In this document: piece by piece, positions 45,418 to 55,600 of the stretch | How the letters are laid out: each line of letters opens with the position of its first letter | How positions within the stretch are numbered: position 1 is the first letter of the stretch | DNA from: Variovorax paradoxus EPS | Lineage (GTDB): Bacteria; Pseudomonadota; Gammaproteobacteria; Burkholderiales; Burkholderiaceae_C | DNA length: 64,000 nucleotides | Assembly (NCBI RefSeq): GCF_000184745.1 | Contig: NC_014931.1 | Coordinates: forward strand, 558,001-622,000 | Direction of reading: 5' to 3' | The notes under the pieces: generated by a model | Databases searched by the model: none | What the model was told of the DNA's origin: nothing | Seen by the model: the letters and a program-made list of their open reading frames with translations, nothing else | Program-made: the position numbers and the translations under genes

Positions 45418-47310
45418 CTATGCGTCTAGGTTGAGCAGCGCCGCCGCGCGCTGCGCGTGGATCGATTGGCGCAGCACCCGCGGCGAGACCGGCTTGTAGA
45501 GCACCGCGATGCCGGCGCTCGCCACTTCGCGGAGGCGATCAGGCTTGGTCTCGCCCGTGACCAAAAGGCGCGCCGTGCCGGGGCCGATGCCGCGCGGATG
45601 ACGCTCCAGCGCGGCGATCACATCCAGCCCGTTGTCGCCGCCCTGCAGCAGCAGGTCGCTCACCACCACATCGGGCGGCTCGGCCCAGGTGTCGGCCAGC
45701 GCGAGCGCCTCGGCGCGGGTCTGCGCGACCAGCACCTCGGCGCCCCAGTTGGCGAGCACCACGGAGAGCCCTTCGAGGATCGTGCGCTCGTCGTCGATCA
45801 CCAGGATGCGCAGGTTCGCCAGGCTTGGTTCCCCGTCCTCCATGCCCGCTGCCACCGGCGACGGCGTGGGCGACGGCAGCGCGGCCGGTGCCGAGCGCAC
45901 CAGCACCCGCACGCAGGTGCCCTTGTGCAGCCGCGAGCTGAGCTCCACCCGCGTGTTCAGCAGCTCGGTCAGCCGCTGCACTGTCGCGAGGCCCAGGCCC
46001 ATGCCGCGCGCGCCGCGCGCCGACGGCCGGCCGGCCGGCTCCACCTGATAGAACTCCTCGAACACCCGCGTCTGGTGCTGCGCGGCGATGCCCACGCCGG
46101 TGTCGACCACGTCGATGCGAACGCCCTTGCCGCGGCGCCGCGCGCCGATGAGCACGCCGCCTTCGAGCGTGTGGCGCAGCGAGTTCGACACCAGGTTGTT
46201 CAGGATGCGCGAGAGCATCACGTAGTCGCAGCGCACCCAGAGCTCGGTCTTGCGCGCCACCAGCCGGAGGCCCTGCTGCTCGGCCACGGGGCGGAAGTTG
46301 CGGCTGATTTCGTCGAACAGCCGGTCCAGCGGAAAGTCGGCCCACTGCGGCTGCAAGACGCCGGCGTCGAGTTGCGACAGGTTCAGCAGCTCCGAGAAAA
46401 GCCGGTCCAGCGATTCGACGCATTCGCGGATGTGCCCGATGCGCTGCAGCTTCACCGGATCGGTCTCGCCGTTGGCCAGCCCGTCCGAGAAAAGCGTGAG
46501 CGCATGCAGCGGCTGGCGCAGGTCGTGGCTCGCCGCCGCCAGGAGGCGCGTCTTGGCCTGGCTCGCCACTTCGAGCAGCGCGTTCTTGCGCGCCAGCTCG
46601 GCCGTGGCCTCGTTGATGCGGCTTTGCAGCAGCCGACGGCTCTCGGCGAGCGCGCGCGCCGCGTGGTTGAAGCCCAGTTGCAGGTGCTTCACCTCGGAGG
46701 TGCCCTCGATCGCCACGCTCGCGTCCTCGCCCGCGCCCAGGCGGTCGACCGCCTTGCCGAGCGCACGGATCGGCTCGCTGATGCGCCGCGCCGCCCACCA
46801 GCCGGCGAGCCCGACGCCCAGCAGGCTGATCGCCAGCACCACCGCCACGTTGAGCCACACCGAGCGGCGGGCGTTCTGCACCGCGGAGAGGCTGATCTCG
46901 ACCATCACCTTGCCGTTGTGGCGGCCGTCGTCGGCCACGATCGGCACCACCACCTGCAGGCCCTCGCCGCGCGCGCGGTCGACGGTTTCGGAATTGGCCA
47001 CGATCTCGCCGTCTTCCGTCCAGATCTGCACCTGCTGCACATGCGGCTGGTAAGTGCCCGACTGGGCCGTGCGCTGCAGGGCGCGCTTGTCCATGCGCGC
47101 GAGCGGCGCCTGCGCCACAGTGGCCACCTGCAGCGCCACCGTCTGCGCATTGGCGCGCATCAGCTCGGTGAGGTTGCCCAGGTGCTGGCGCGTCAGCACG
47201 GCGATGGCCGTCAGCGTGGCCGCGGTCGCCGGCACCAGCGCCAGCAGGATCAGCTGCTGGGCGAAGGTGAGGCGGGCGAGCCCACGCAGGACGCGGAAGT
47301 TCCAGTTCAT
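45418..47310 (-). CDS. Second hybrid sensor histidine kinase with receiver domain
   Basis: 630 residues, same architecture as the kinase at 42235-44190. Transmembrane helices at ~18-38 and ~150-172 flank a periplasmic domain of ~110 residues. HAMP-like region ~173-230; dimerisation box LLAAASHDLRQPLHALTLF with His262; ATP-binding motifs ILNNLVSNSLRH, DTGVGIA and GMGLGLATV. Receiver: VIDDERT and phosphoacceptor Asp552 (VSDLLLQ). It lies 151 bp upstream of the first binding-protein gene on the same strand, and is divergent from two PhnD-like genes. The two kinases are paralogues. Confidence 0.95.
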   Translation of the reverse strand: MNWNFRVLRGLARLTFAQQLILLALVPATAATLTAIAVLTRQHLGNLTELMRANAQTVALQVATVAQAPLARMDKRALQRTAQSGTYQPHVQQVQIWTEDGEIVANSETVDRARGEGLQVVVPIVADDGRHNGKVMVEISLSAVQNARRSVWLNVAVVLAISLLGVGLAGWWAARRISEPIRALGKAVDRLGAGEDASVAIEGTSEVKHLQLGFNHAARALAESRRLLQSRINEATAELARKNALLEVASQAKTRLLAAASHDLRQPLHALTLFSDGLANGETDPVKLQRIGHIRECVESLDRLFSELLNLSQLDAGVLQPQWADFPLDRLFDEISRNFRPVAEQQGLRLVARKTELWVRCDYVMLSRILNNLVSNSLRHTLEGGVLIGARRRGKGVRIDVVDTGVGIAAQHQTRVFEEFYQVEPAGRPSARGARGMGLGLATVQRLTELLNTRVELSSRLHKGTCVRVLVRSAPAALPSPTPSPVAAGMEDGEPSLANLRILVIDDERTILEGLSVVLANWGAEVLVAQTRAEALALADTWAEPPDVVVSDLLLQGGDNGLDVIAALERHPRGIGPGTARLLVTGETKPDRLREVASAGIAVLYKPVSPRVLRQSIHAQRAAALLNLDA

Positions 47311-47456
47311 CGAGGCCGCGAGCTTAGGAGCCCAACGCCAAACATGGAAGACAGGAAAAACATCACAAAATTAACTTGTATTTGCTATTTAATGGCGTCC
47401 GCGTTGCCCATTAGACCCGCTGGTGCGCAGCGGCCCTACGCCTTTCGGTCCTGAAA
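47311..47456. promoter_or_regulatory. Divergent promoter region, kinase / PhnD-like genes
   Basis: 146 bp including an AT-rich island at about 47355-47395 (ACAAAATTAACTTGTATTTG, then CTATTTAAT) that stands out in this high-GC sequence. It is the obvious place for promoters in both directions. A plus-strand -10-like TATTTA is at 47386-47391, without a clear -35 partner. Confidence 0.5.
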
Positions 47457-48515
47457 ATGCTGGCTTTCCTGCGTCATTTCGCTGCCGTCCCCGCTGTTTT
47501 TTCCGCTGCTTTCCGGGCTGCGGCGCTGGCGTTTTTCGTCGGCCTGCCTGTCGTGGCCGCGGCCCAAACCGCCCAGGCGGCACCGCCGGACAAGACCGCC
47601 GTGCGCTTCGGCATCCTGCCGCTGGGCGGCGCCTTCGAGTCGCGCAGCGACTGGGACCCGCTGCTGGCCGAACTGAGCCGCGCCATCCATCGCCCGGTGA
47701 GCGTGCTCTCGGTCAATTCGTACGAGGCGCTGGAGCAGGCGATCCAGCGCGACGAGGTCGACATGGCCTTTCTCTCCGGAAAGATGGCGCTGGACGCCGT
47801 GACCCAGCGCCGCATGAAGGTGGTGGCCCAGGTCGTGCGGCACGACGGCCTGCCCGGCTACCGCGCGCTGCTGCTGGCGCGCAAGACGCCGCCGCTCAAC
47901 ACGTTGAAAGACCTGATGGACCAGCCCGAACGCTGGCGCCTCGCGCGCGGCGAGAAGCAGTCGGTCTCGGGCTTCATCGTGCCGCAACTGCAGCTTTTCT
48001 TGCCGAACCACATCGTGATGGAGACCCGCTTTTTGAGCGAGGTCGTCGGCACCCACCAGACCAACGCGCTCGCCGTGGCCAACAGCGAGGCCGACGTGGC
48101 CACCAACAATTCGGCCGACTTCGAGCGCTTCAAGCTGCGCTTTCCGGCCGAGGCGCAGCGGCTGCAGGTGCTGTGGGAGTCGGAATTGATACCACACGCG
48201 CAGATCGTGGTGCGGCGCGAATATCCGGCCGAACTGCGCAGCCGCGTGCAGGCCTTCCTGACCGCCTACGGCCGCGGCAAGGGCCCGCGCGGCGACGCCG
48301 AACGGCTGGTGCTCAAGTCGCTGCACGACCTGGCCGGCTTCGTGGTGGCCGACAACAGCTCGCTGCAGCCCGCGGCCAAGCTCGCCTACCAACTGGCCAA
48401 ACAGAACGCCGTGACGGCCCAGTTCGTGAACGACGCCGCCAAGCAGGCCCGCCTCCAACGCATAGAGAACGGCTACGCCGAGCAGGTCAGTGTGCTCAGG
48501 GACATCGCGCCTTGA
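47457..48515 (+). CDS. PhnD-like periplasmic binding protein, first of a tandem pair
   Basis: 352 residues with a signal peptide ending near VAAAQTAQA. The mature start VRFGILPLGGAFESR and NSYEALEQAIQRDEVDMAFLSGKMALDA match phosphate/phosphonate-type (PhnD family) binding proteins. It ends in an unusual basic/coiled tail (KQARLQRIENGYAEQVSVL). No transporter subunits are adjacent. The divergent hybrid kinase suggests that the protein presents a ligand to that sensor rather than to a permease; ligand unknown. Confidence 0.85.
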   Translation: MLAFLRHFAAVPAVFSAAFRAAALAFFVGLPVVAAAQTAQAAPPDKTAVRFGILPLGGAFESRSDWDPLLAELSRAIHRPVSVLSVNSYEALEQAIQRDEVDMAFLSGKMALDAVTQRRMKVVAQVVRHDGLPGYRALLLARKTPPLNTLKDLMDQPERWRLARGEKQSVSGFIVPQLQLFLPNHIVMETRFLSEVVGTHQTNALAVANSEADVATNNSADFERFKLRFPAEAQRLQVLWESELIPHAQIVVRREYPAELRSRVQAFLTAYGRGKGPRGDAERLVLKSLHDLAGFVVADNSSLQPAAKLAYQLAKQNAVTAQFVNDAAKQARLQRIENGYAEQVSVLRDIAP

Positions 48516-48582
48516 TCGATCCGGGCAGCAGTCGATCGCCCTGAACAGCAGCACGCCCCAACAAGCCAAGCCAAGCCGCGAC

Positions 48583-49608
48583 ATGCCCCCCGCACTCAAG
48601 CACCTGCTGGCAGCCGCCTTCATTGCAGCCTCCGGGCTGCTTCCGCCGTCGCTCGCCCTGGCGCAAGCAGTGAACGAGAAGCCGGTCCAGACGATCCGTT
48701 TCGGCGTGCTCCCGCTCGGCGGCACCGTCGAATCGCGCGCCCTGTGGACGCCCTTCATGGCCGACATGAGCCGCTCCCTCGGCATTCCGGTCAATGCGTA
48801 CTCGGTGCCGTCGTACGAGGAACTCGACCGCGCCATCGGCAAGGACGAGATCGACATGGCCTTTCTCTCCGCCAAGATGGCGCTGGACGCCGTGATGCAG
48901 CGCCGCATGAAGGTCGTGGCCCAGATCGCGCGCCGCCCCGGCATGCCCGAGCACCGCGCGGTGCTGCTCGCGCGCAAGGCCGGCCCGCTCAACACCCTGG
49001 AAGGCATGCTCGCCCAGCCCGAGCGCTGGCGCCTCGCGCGCGGCGACAGCCGTTCGGTCACCGGCTTCGTCGTGCCGCAGAGCCAACTCTTCCTGCCGAA
49101 CAACATCGAGATGGAAACCCGCTTTCTCAGCGAGTTCGTCGGCACCCACCAGGCCACCGCGCTCGCCGTGGCCAACGGCGACGCCGACGTGGCCACCAAC
49201 AACACCACCGACCTCGAGCGCTTCCGCCAGCAGTTCCCCATCGAGGCCGAACGACTCCAGGTGATCTGGGAGTCCACGCCGCCGCCCGGTGCGCCGATGG
49301 TGGTGCGGCGCAACTACCCGCCCGAGTTCCAGGCGAAGCTGCAGAACTTCCTAATCACCTACGGGCAGGGCAAGGGCCCGCACGCCGATGGCGAGCGCGA
49401 AGTGCTCAAGAACCTGCGCGCGGCCTACGGCTATGTCGCGGCCGACGACAGCGCGCTGTTGCCCGAGGCGCGGCTGGAATACGAACTCGGCAAGCAGCGC
49501 GCCATGGCCGCCGCCTGGGTGAACGAAGCGGCGCGCGCCCAGCGGCTGCAGCGCATCGAGAAGGCGTATGCGGAGCAGGTGCAGACGCTGCGTGCCGGCG
49601 GGCGCTGA
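48583..49608 (+). CDS. PhnD-like periplasmic binding protein, second of a tandem pair
   Basis: 341 residues, clearly a duplicate of the upstream gene: shared IRFGVLPLGGTVESR, FLSAKMALDAVMQRRMKVVAQ, NTLEGMLAQPERWRLARG, METRFLSEFVGTHQ and the same C-terminal LQRIEKAYAEQVQTL. The signal peptide ends ALAQA. The start at 48583 was chosen because the signal peptide begins just after it; the frame is open 93 nt further upstream. The two copies have diverged mostly in the second lobe and may bind different ligands. 67 bp separate it from the first copy. Confidence 0.85.
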   Translation: MPPALKHLLAAAFIAASGLLPPSLALAQAVNEKPVQTIRFGVLPLGGTVESRALWTPFMADMSRSLGIPVNAYSVPSYEELDRAIGKDEIDMAFLSAKMALDAVMQRRMKVVAQIARRPGMPEHRAVLLARKAGPLNTLEGMLAQPERWRLARGDSRSVTGFVVPQSQLFLPNNIEMETRFLSEFVGTHQATALAVANGDADVATNNTTDLERFRQQFPIEAERLQVIWESTPPPGAPMVVRRNYPPEFQAKLQNFLITYGQGKGPHADGEREVLKNLRAAYGYVAADDSALLPEARLEYELGKQRAMAAAWVNEAARAQRLQRIEKAYAEQVQTLRAGGR

Positions 49609-49751
49609 CACATCGCCGGGACTGCCCGCCTAGTCCCTTCGCCGTAGCTCCAAACCCCTTCGTCTAGGCCATTAGGCGGATTTGCCCGCCGCCCGCCGCG
49701 CCGGAAACTTCGTGTTTCTTTCTGGCAACCCTTGCCGTTGACGGAGTGCGG

Positions 49752-51083
49752 ATGAGTTGGCGAACAAAAGTGGTCTGGAGCGAGGGGATGCTGTTGCAGC
49801 CCCAGCACCTGCAGCAGAGCGAGCGTCATGCCGATCATGCGAGGCATGTGCTCTTGCGTTCGACCACGCCCTACGCCTGGGGCTTTGCCGAACTGGAAAT
49901 CGACCAGGCGGCGCTCACGCTGGGCAAGCTGGCGCTGGTGCGCGCGGTCGGCATCTTCGGCGACGGCACGGTGTTCGACATGCCGGCGGTCGATCCGCTG
50001 CCCGAACCCATCGACATTCCCTCTTCCATGCGCGACGAGGCCGTGGTGCTTGCACTGCCGCTGCGCCGCGCCGGTGCGCGCGAGGCCGACGCGGAAGAAT
50101 ATGAAGAGCTGGTGCGCCACCGGGTGCTCGAGTCCGACGTGCCCGATTCCAACACCGCCGGCGAGCGCACCGCGATGCTGCAACTCGGGCAGCTCCACAC
50201 GCGCCTCATGCGCGCCAGCGAAGCCACCGACGCCTGGACCACCATGGGCGTCGCCCGCGTGGTCGAGCGCCGCACCGACAACCAGGTGCAGCTCGATCGC
50301 GGGATGCTCCCGCCGCTGCTCGACGTGGCCGGCCATGCGGTCATCCGCGCATGGCTCGACGAACTGCTCGGCCTGCTGCGCCAGCGCGGCGAGGCACTCG
50401 CCGGCCGCATGACGCAGGGCGGCACCGGCGGCGTGGCCGAGATCGCCGACTTCATGCTGCTGCAGGCGGTGAACCGCAACGAAGCCATCTTTGCGCACCT
50501 CGCGAAGAGCGCGATGCTGCACCCGCAGCACTTCTTCGAACATGCGCTCGGGCTCGCTGGCGACTTGTCGAGCTTTCGCGATACGCGCCGCGTCGCGCGC
50601 TTCGGTCCCTATATTCATGACGACCTCGCGCTGAGCTTCCGCCCGGTGATGGACGACCTGCGCCGCAGCCTCTCGATGGTGTTCGAGCAGTCGGCCATCC
50701 GCATCGAGCTGCACGACCGCAAGCACGGCGTGCGCGTGGCGATGGTCACGGACGTGGAACTGCAGCGCAAGGCCACCTTCGTGCTCGCGGTGAACGCCAA
50801 CATGCCCAGCGAGGCGCTGCGCGCGCGCTTCCCGACGCAAGTGAAGATCGGCCCGGTCGAGCGCATCCGCGACCTCGTGAACCTGGCCCTCCCGGGCGTC
50901 ACGCTCACGCCGATGCCGGTCGCGCCGCGCCAGATTCCGTTCCACACGGGCGCGAACTATTTCGAACTCGAAACCCGCAACAGCGACCTGTGGCGCCAGC
51001 TCGAGCAATCCGGCGGCATCGCGATGCACATCGCCGGCGATTTCCCTGGCCTCGACCTTGCCTTCTGGGCTATTCGTTCATGA
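49752..51083 (+). CDS. tssK: Type VI secretion baseplate subunit TssK
   Basis: 443 residues. Family start: KVVWSEGMLLQPQHLQQSERH. Other TssK blocks: LLPPLLDVAGHAVI, FMLLQAVNRNEAIFAHL, HPQHFFEHALGLAGDLSSF and the C-terminal PRQIPFHTGANYFEL, then DFPGLDLAFWAI. It links the baseplate to the TssJLM membrane complex. ATG at 49752 has CGGAG 5 nt upstream and is preferred over the GTG at 49746. It is separated from tssL by a repeat element rather than overlapping it. Confidence 0.96.
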   Translation: MSWRTKVVWSEGMLLQPQHLQQSERHADHARHVLLRSTTPYAWGFAELEIDQAALTLGKLALVRAVGIFGDGTVFDMPAVDPLPEPIDIPSSMRDEAVVLALPLRRAGAREADAEEYEELVRHRVLESDVPDSNTAGERTAMLQLGQLHTRLMRASEATDAWTTMGVARVVERRTDNQVQLDRGMLPPLLDVAGHAVIRAWLDELLGLLRQRGEALAGRMTQGGTGGVAEIADFMLLQAVNRNEAIFAHLAKSAMLHPQHFFEHALGLAGDLSSFRDTRRVARFGPYIHDDLALSFRPVMDDLRRSLSMVFEQSAIRIELHDRKHGVRVAMVTDVELQRKATFVLAVNANMPSEALRARFPTQVKIGPVERIRDLVNLALPGVTLTPMPVAPRQIPFHTGANYFELETRNSDLWRQLEQSGGIAMHIAGDFPGLDLAFWAIRS

Positions 51084-51105
51084 AGCCGCAAGCCAACCCC
51101 CACCC

Positions 51106-51268
51106 CGTTCGCCCTGAGCTTGTCGAAGGGCTGGGCACCGCGCGCAAGGTTTCGAAAAGCTCAGCCCGAACGGCTGTTGCAGTTTTCCACCCCGGTGGCC
51201 CTGAGCTTGTCGAAGGGCTGGGCATGGCGCGCAAGGCTTCGACAAGCGCAGCCCGAACGGCTGCTATC
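51106..51268. repeat. Two-unit inverted-repeat element between tssK and tssL
   Basis: Two tandem units of ~75 bp. Each starts CCCTGAGCTTGTCGAAGGGC and ends with a diverged complement (TTTCGAAAAGCTCAGCCCG in unit 1, CTTCGACAAGCGCAGCCCG in unit 2), giving two stem-loops in the tssK-tssL transcript. Same family as 37783-38545 and 42084-42200. Confidence 0.9.
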
Positions 51269-51311
51269 ACCCAAGTGGCTGTTGCCGCATAGACGGCCCT
51301 GAGGTAAACCC

Positions 51312-52676
51312 ATGAGCACACCTCCCGACCCCTTTGCCGCCTTCGAGTCGGAGCGCACGGTCATCAAGCCCAAGCCGCGCACGCCCGCCGGCACGCCGCC
51401 GGCCGCGACACCCGCACCGTTTTTCGGGGGCGCCGATCCGACGCCGGCCGTGGAAGTCGGCGAGATCGGGCTGCTCAATCCGCTGGTCTCGGCCGCGGGC
51501 AAGCTGCTGGTGCTGATCGGCAAGCTGCGCAACCTCGCGCAGCCGCCCAACGTGCCGGCGTTGCGCGCCTCCACCGCCGATGCGGTGAACCAGTTCGATG
51601 CCAGCGCGCGCCGTTCGGGCGTGAGCAACGAATCGGTGCTTGCCGCGCGCTACGTGCTGTGCACCGCGCTCGACGAAGCCGTGGCCAACACGCCCTGGGG
51701 CGTGCAGGCCGGCTGGAACAAGCAGAGCCTGCTGGTCCAGTTCCACAACGAGACCTGGGGCGGCGAAAAGGTGTTCCAGCTTCTCGCCAAGCTCGCGCAG
51801 GATGTGCCCACGCATCGCCAGTTGCTCGAACTCATCTACAGCGTGCTTGCGCTCGGCTTCGAGGGCCGCTACCGCGTGGTCGACAACGGCCGCGCGCAAC
51901 TCGATTCGGTGCGCCAGCGCCTGGCCGACCTGATCGCCAAGGACCGACCGGCTGTCGAGCCCGAGCTTTCGCCGCACTGGCGCGGGCAGGGCGCGGGCAC
52001 GGTGCGGCTGCGCGAATCGCTGCCGCTGTGGGTCTTCGCTGCGGGCTTCGCGTTCCTGCTCGCGCTCGCGTGGGTGGGCATGCAGATCATGCTGAACCAG
52101 CGCTCCGACACCACCTACGCCGCGGTGTCGGGCCTGCGCGTGCCCAACATCCAGATCGCGCCACCGGCACCGCCCGCGAAGACGCCGCGCCTCGCGCGCT
52201 TCCTCGAACCTGAAGTGAAGCAGGGCCTCGTCACCGTCACCGACGAGGCGGACCGCAGCGTGGTGCGCCTGCGCGGCGATTCCTTCTTCGGCTCCGGCAG
52301 CGCCGAGCCGATGGCCGCCTCGCTGCCGGTGCTGCGCCGCATCGGGCAGGCGCTGGCCGAGGTGAAGGGCGATGTGCTCATCACCGGCCACTCCGACAAC
52401 CAGCCGATCCGGTCGCTGCGCTATCCATCGAACTGGCACCTCTCGGCTGCGCGCGCCGATGCGGTGAAGGGCGCGCTCACCACGCTGGTCGACCCCGCGC
52501 GCATGCGCTCGGACGGCAAGGCCGACGCCGAGCCCGTGGCCGCCAACGACACGCCCGCCAACCGCGCGCGCAACCGCCGCGTGGACATCGTGCTGCTGAC
52601 CGAGCCCGAGCGCATTGCCTCCGCTGCGCCAGTGGCACCTGCGCCGGCTGCTCCCGTTCCAGGAGCGACGAAATGA
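51312..52676 (+). CDS. tssL: Type VI secretion membrane-complex protein TssL with C-terminal OmpA domain
   Basis: 454 residues. The N-terminal ~240 residues are the DotU/IcmH cytoplasmic domain: NPLVSAAGKLLVLIGKLRNL and ARYVLCTALDEAVANTPWG, then WNKQSLLVQFHNETWGGEK. One transmembrane helix (~237-260) follows. The periplasmic C-terminus is an OmpA-like peptidoglycan-binding domain: FFGSGSAEP, ITGHSDNQPIRSLRYPSNW, LSAARADAV and NRARNRRVDIVLL. It anchors the T6SS to the cell wall with TssM. The stop overlaps tssM by 4 nt (ATGA). Confidence 0.96.
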   Translation: MSTPPDPFAAFESERTVIKPKPRTPAGTPPAATPAPFFGGADPTPAVEVGEIGLLNPLVSAAGKLLVLIGKLRNLAQPPNVPALRASTADAVNQFDASARRSGVSNESVLAARYVLCTALDEAVANTPWGVQAGWNKQSLLVQFHNETWGGEKVFQLLAKLAQDVPTHRQLLELIYSVLALGFEGRYRVVDNGRAQLDSVRQRLADLIAKDRPAVEPELSPHWRGQGAGTVRLRESLPLWVFAAGFAFLLALAWVGMQIMLNQRSDTTYAAVSGLRVPNIQIAPPAPPAKTPRLARFLEPEVKQGLVTVTDEADRSVVRLRGDSFFGSGSAEPMAASLPVLRRIGQALAEVKGDVLITGHSDNQPIRSLRYPSNWHLSAARADAVKGALTTLVDPARMRSDGKADAEPVAANDTPANRARNRRVDIVLLTEPERIASAAPVAPAPAAPVPGATK

Positions 52677-55600
52677 TCAAGAAAATCTTCGGCTTCCTGT
52701 TCAGTCCGCTGCTGCTGACGCTGCTCGCGCTCATCGTCGTCGGGCTCCTGATCTGGTGGATCGGACCGCTGGTGAAGATCGGTTCGCTCGCCCCGCTCGA
52801 AAGCGAGTTGGCGCGCTGGCTGCTGATCGGCGCCATCGTGCTCATCGTCGTGCTGCGCATGGCGTGGCGGCGCTGGCGCGCGCGCCGTGCGAGCCAGCAC
52901 CTGACCGATGGCCTCATGAAAGCGCCGACGGTGAAGACCGACGCACCGGCCAATGGCGAGCAGAAGATTCTCGATACGCGCTTCAGCGAAGCCGTCGCCA
53001 CCTTGAAGCAGATGCGCCTGCACGCCGCCGGCAAGAAGCCGGGCTGGCGCGACTGGATGTCCATCTCGGGCGGCAGCTATCTGTATGACCTGCCTTGGTA
53101 CGTCTTCATCGGCGCGCCCGGTGCTGGCAAGACGACGGCACTCGTGAACTCGGGCCTGTCGTTCCCGCTCGCCGAGAAGTTCGGCCCCGGCGCGATCCGC
53201 GGTGTGGGCGGCACGCGCAACTGCGACTGGTGGTTCACCGACGAGGCGGTGCTCATCGACACCGCCGGCCGCTACACCACGCAGGACAGCCACCAGACCG
53301 AGGACAAGAACGCATGGGAAGGCTTCCTCGGCCTGCTCAAGAAAGCGCGCCCGCGCCGTCCGCTGAACGGCGTGTTCCTCACGGTGAGCGTCGCCGACTT
53401 GTTGAGCCAAGGGCCCGAGCAGCGCACGCAACTCGCCGCATCGATCCGCGCGCGTTTGCTCGAACTCGACAGCAAGCTCACGACCCGCCTGCCGGTGTAT
53501 GTGCTCGTCACCAAGAGCGACCTGCTCTACGGCTTCACCGATTACTTCGACGACCTCGGCAAGGAGCAGCGCGCGCAGGTCTTCGGCTTCACGCTGCCGG
53601 CCGACGAGAACGTGCAGACCGAAGAGAAGGGCCTCTCCACCGCCTTCCATCGCGAGTTCGCGCTGCTGCACAACCGCGTGAACGACGGCCTCATTCCGCG
53701 CATGCAGCGCGAGACCGACGGTGGGCGCCGCGCGGCGATCTTCGGTTTCCCGGCGCAGTTCGGCTCCATCGGCTCGCTGCTGTCGGACCTGCTCGACCAG
53801 GTGTTCACCGGCTCGCGCTTCGCGCAGCCGCCGTGGGTGCGAGGCGTGTACTTCACCAGCGGCACGCAGGAGGGCAGCCCGATCGACCGCGTGATGGGCA
53901 GCCTGTCGCGCAGCTTCGGCATCGAGCGCGCGATGCTCGCGCCGCAGAAGTCGAGCGGCCGCAGCTACTTCCTCACATCGCTGCTGCGCGACGTGGTGTT
54001 TCCCGAGCAGCGCCTCGCAGGCGCCGACGTGAAGCTGGAGCGCCGCCGCCATCTGCTGCGCATGACGGGCGTGGCCGCGATGACGCTGGTCACGGTCGGC
54101 CTCATCGCGGGCTGGGGCTACAGCACCTGGCAGAACACGAACTACCTGAAGTCGGTGGAAGCGCGCGCCGTGCCCGCGCAGAAGAGCCTGGCCAATCTTC
54201 CGGTGCAACTGCAGAACCTGGTCGAGGTCGCGCCCGTGATGCAGGGCATACGCGACATCTGGAAGACACCCGAGAACCGCCAGGGCGATGAGCCGCTCAG
54301 CATGACGCTGGGCCTCTACCAGGGCAACAAGCTCGACGCCGCCGCGCGCCTTGCGCACCAGCGCGCGCTCAACGACGTGTTCCTGCCGCAGATCGCCAAG
54401 CGCATCGAGGACCAGCTGCGCACCGCGCAGAAGGACAACCTGGAGTACACGTACGAAGCGCTCAAGAGCTATTTGATGCTCTACCAGCCCGAGCACTTCG
54501 ACCCCGAGGCGCTGAAGGCCTGGATCACGCTCGACTGGGCGCGCAGCCTGGACCGCGGCATTCCCGAAGAGCAGCGCATGGCGCTCGAAGAGCAGCTCGA
54601 CGTGCTCATCGCCCAAGGCCCGCCGCGCTCGCCGCTCAAGATGGACGAGAACCTCGTGCGCAGCGTGCGCGCCGTGCTCGCGAGCTATCCGCTGGAACAG
54701 CGCGTGTTCAGCCGCCTGAAGCGCCAGCGCGCGACCAAGGACATTCCGGGCTTCAGCGTGGCGACGGCCGCCGGCCCCTCGGCGCCGCTCGTGTTCGAGC
54801 GCATCAGCGGCAAGCCGCTGACCGAAGGCGTGCCGGGCATGTTCACCTACGACGGCTATCACAAGCGCTTCCAGAACGAAGTGACGGTGCTCACCGGCCT
54901 GCTCGCCGCCGAAGACCCGTGGGTGCTCGGACAGGACAAGGGCGCCGCCGACCGCCTGCGCGACGTGGCCGCGCTCGGCGCGCTGACCGACCGCGTGCGC
55001 CGCCTGTACCTCGCCGAGTACGTGAAGCAATGGGAAGCGCTGCTCGGCGATGTGCGGCTGATTCGCGCCACGGGTCTCGACAAGAACATCGAGGCCGCGC
55101 GCATTCTCTCGGGCGTGAGCTCGCCGCTCGCGAACTTCCTGCGCGCCGTGGTGAAGGAGACCACGCTGATCCCCGCCGATCAACCGAAGGACGTGGTGAG
55201 CAAGGCCACCGCCACCGTCGCCAGCACCCGCAAGGGCCTGGAAGACCTGTTCGGCGGCGACCCCAACAAGCCGGTCGCGACCGGCAAGCGCATCGAGAGC
55301 ATCGTGGACGACCGCTTCGAGCCGCTGCGCCGCCTGGTCACCGCCGCGGCGCCCGGCCAGCCCGCGCCGATCGACGATGCATTGAAGCTCTTCAACGAGG
55401 TGTACGTGTACCTCAACGCGGTCGACACGGCAGTGAAGGGCCGCACCTCGCCGCCGCCCGGCGATGTGGCCGGCAAGCTCAAGGCCGATGCCGGCCGGCT
55501 GCCCGAGCCGGTGCGCTCGATGGTCGAGAACCTGAGCCAGTCGGGCGCCGCGCAGGCGCAGGTGGCCGAGCGCGGCAACCTGAGCCAGGACCTGCGCCCC

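Noticed and set aside
44187..49608. ABC importers based on the three binding proteins
   Set aside because: No permease or ATPase genes are present near any of them; coupling to kinase genes argues for sensing.
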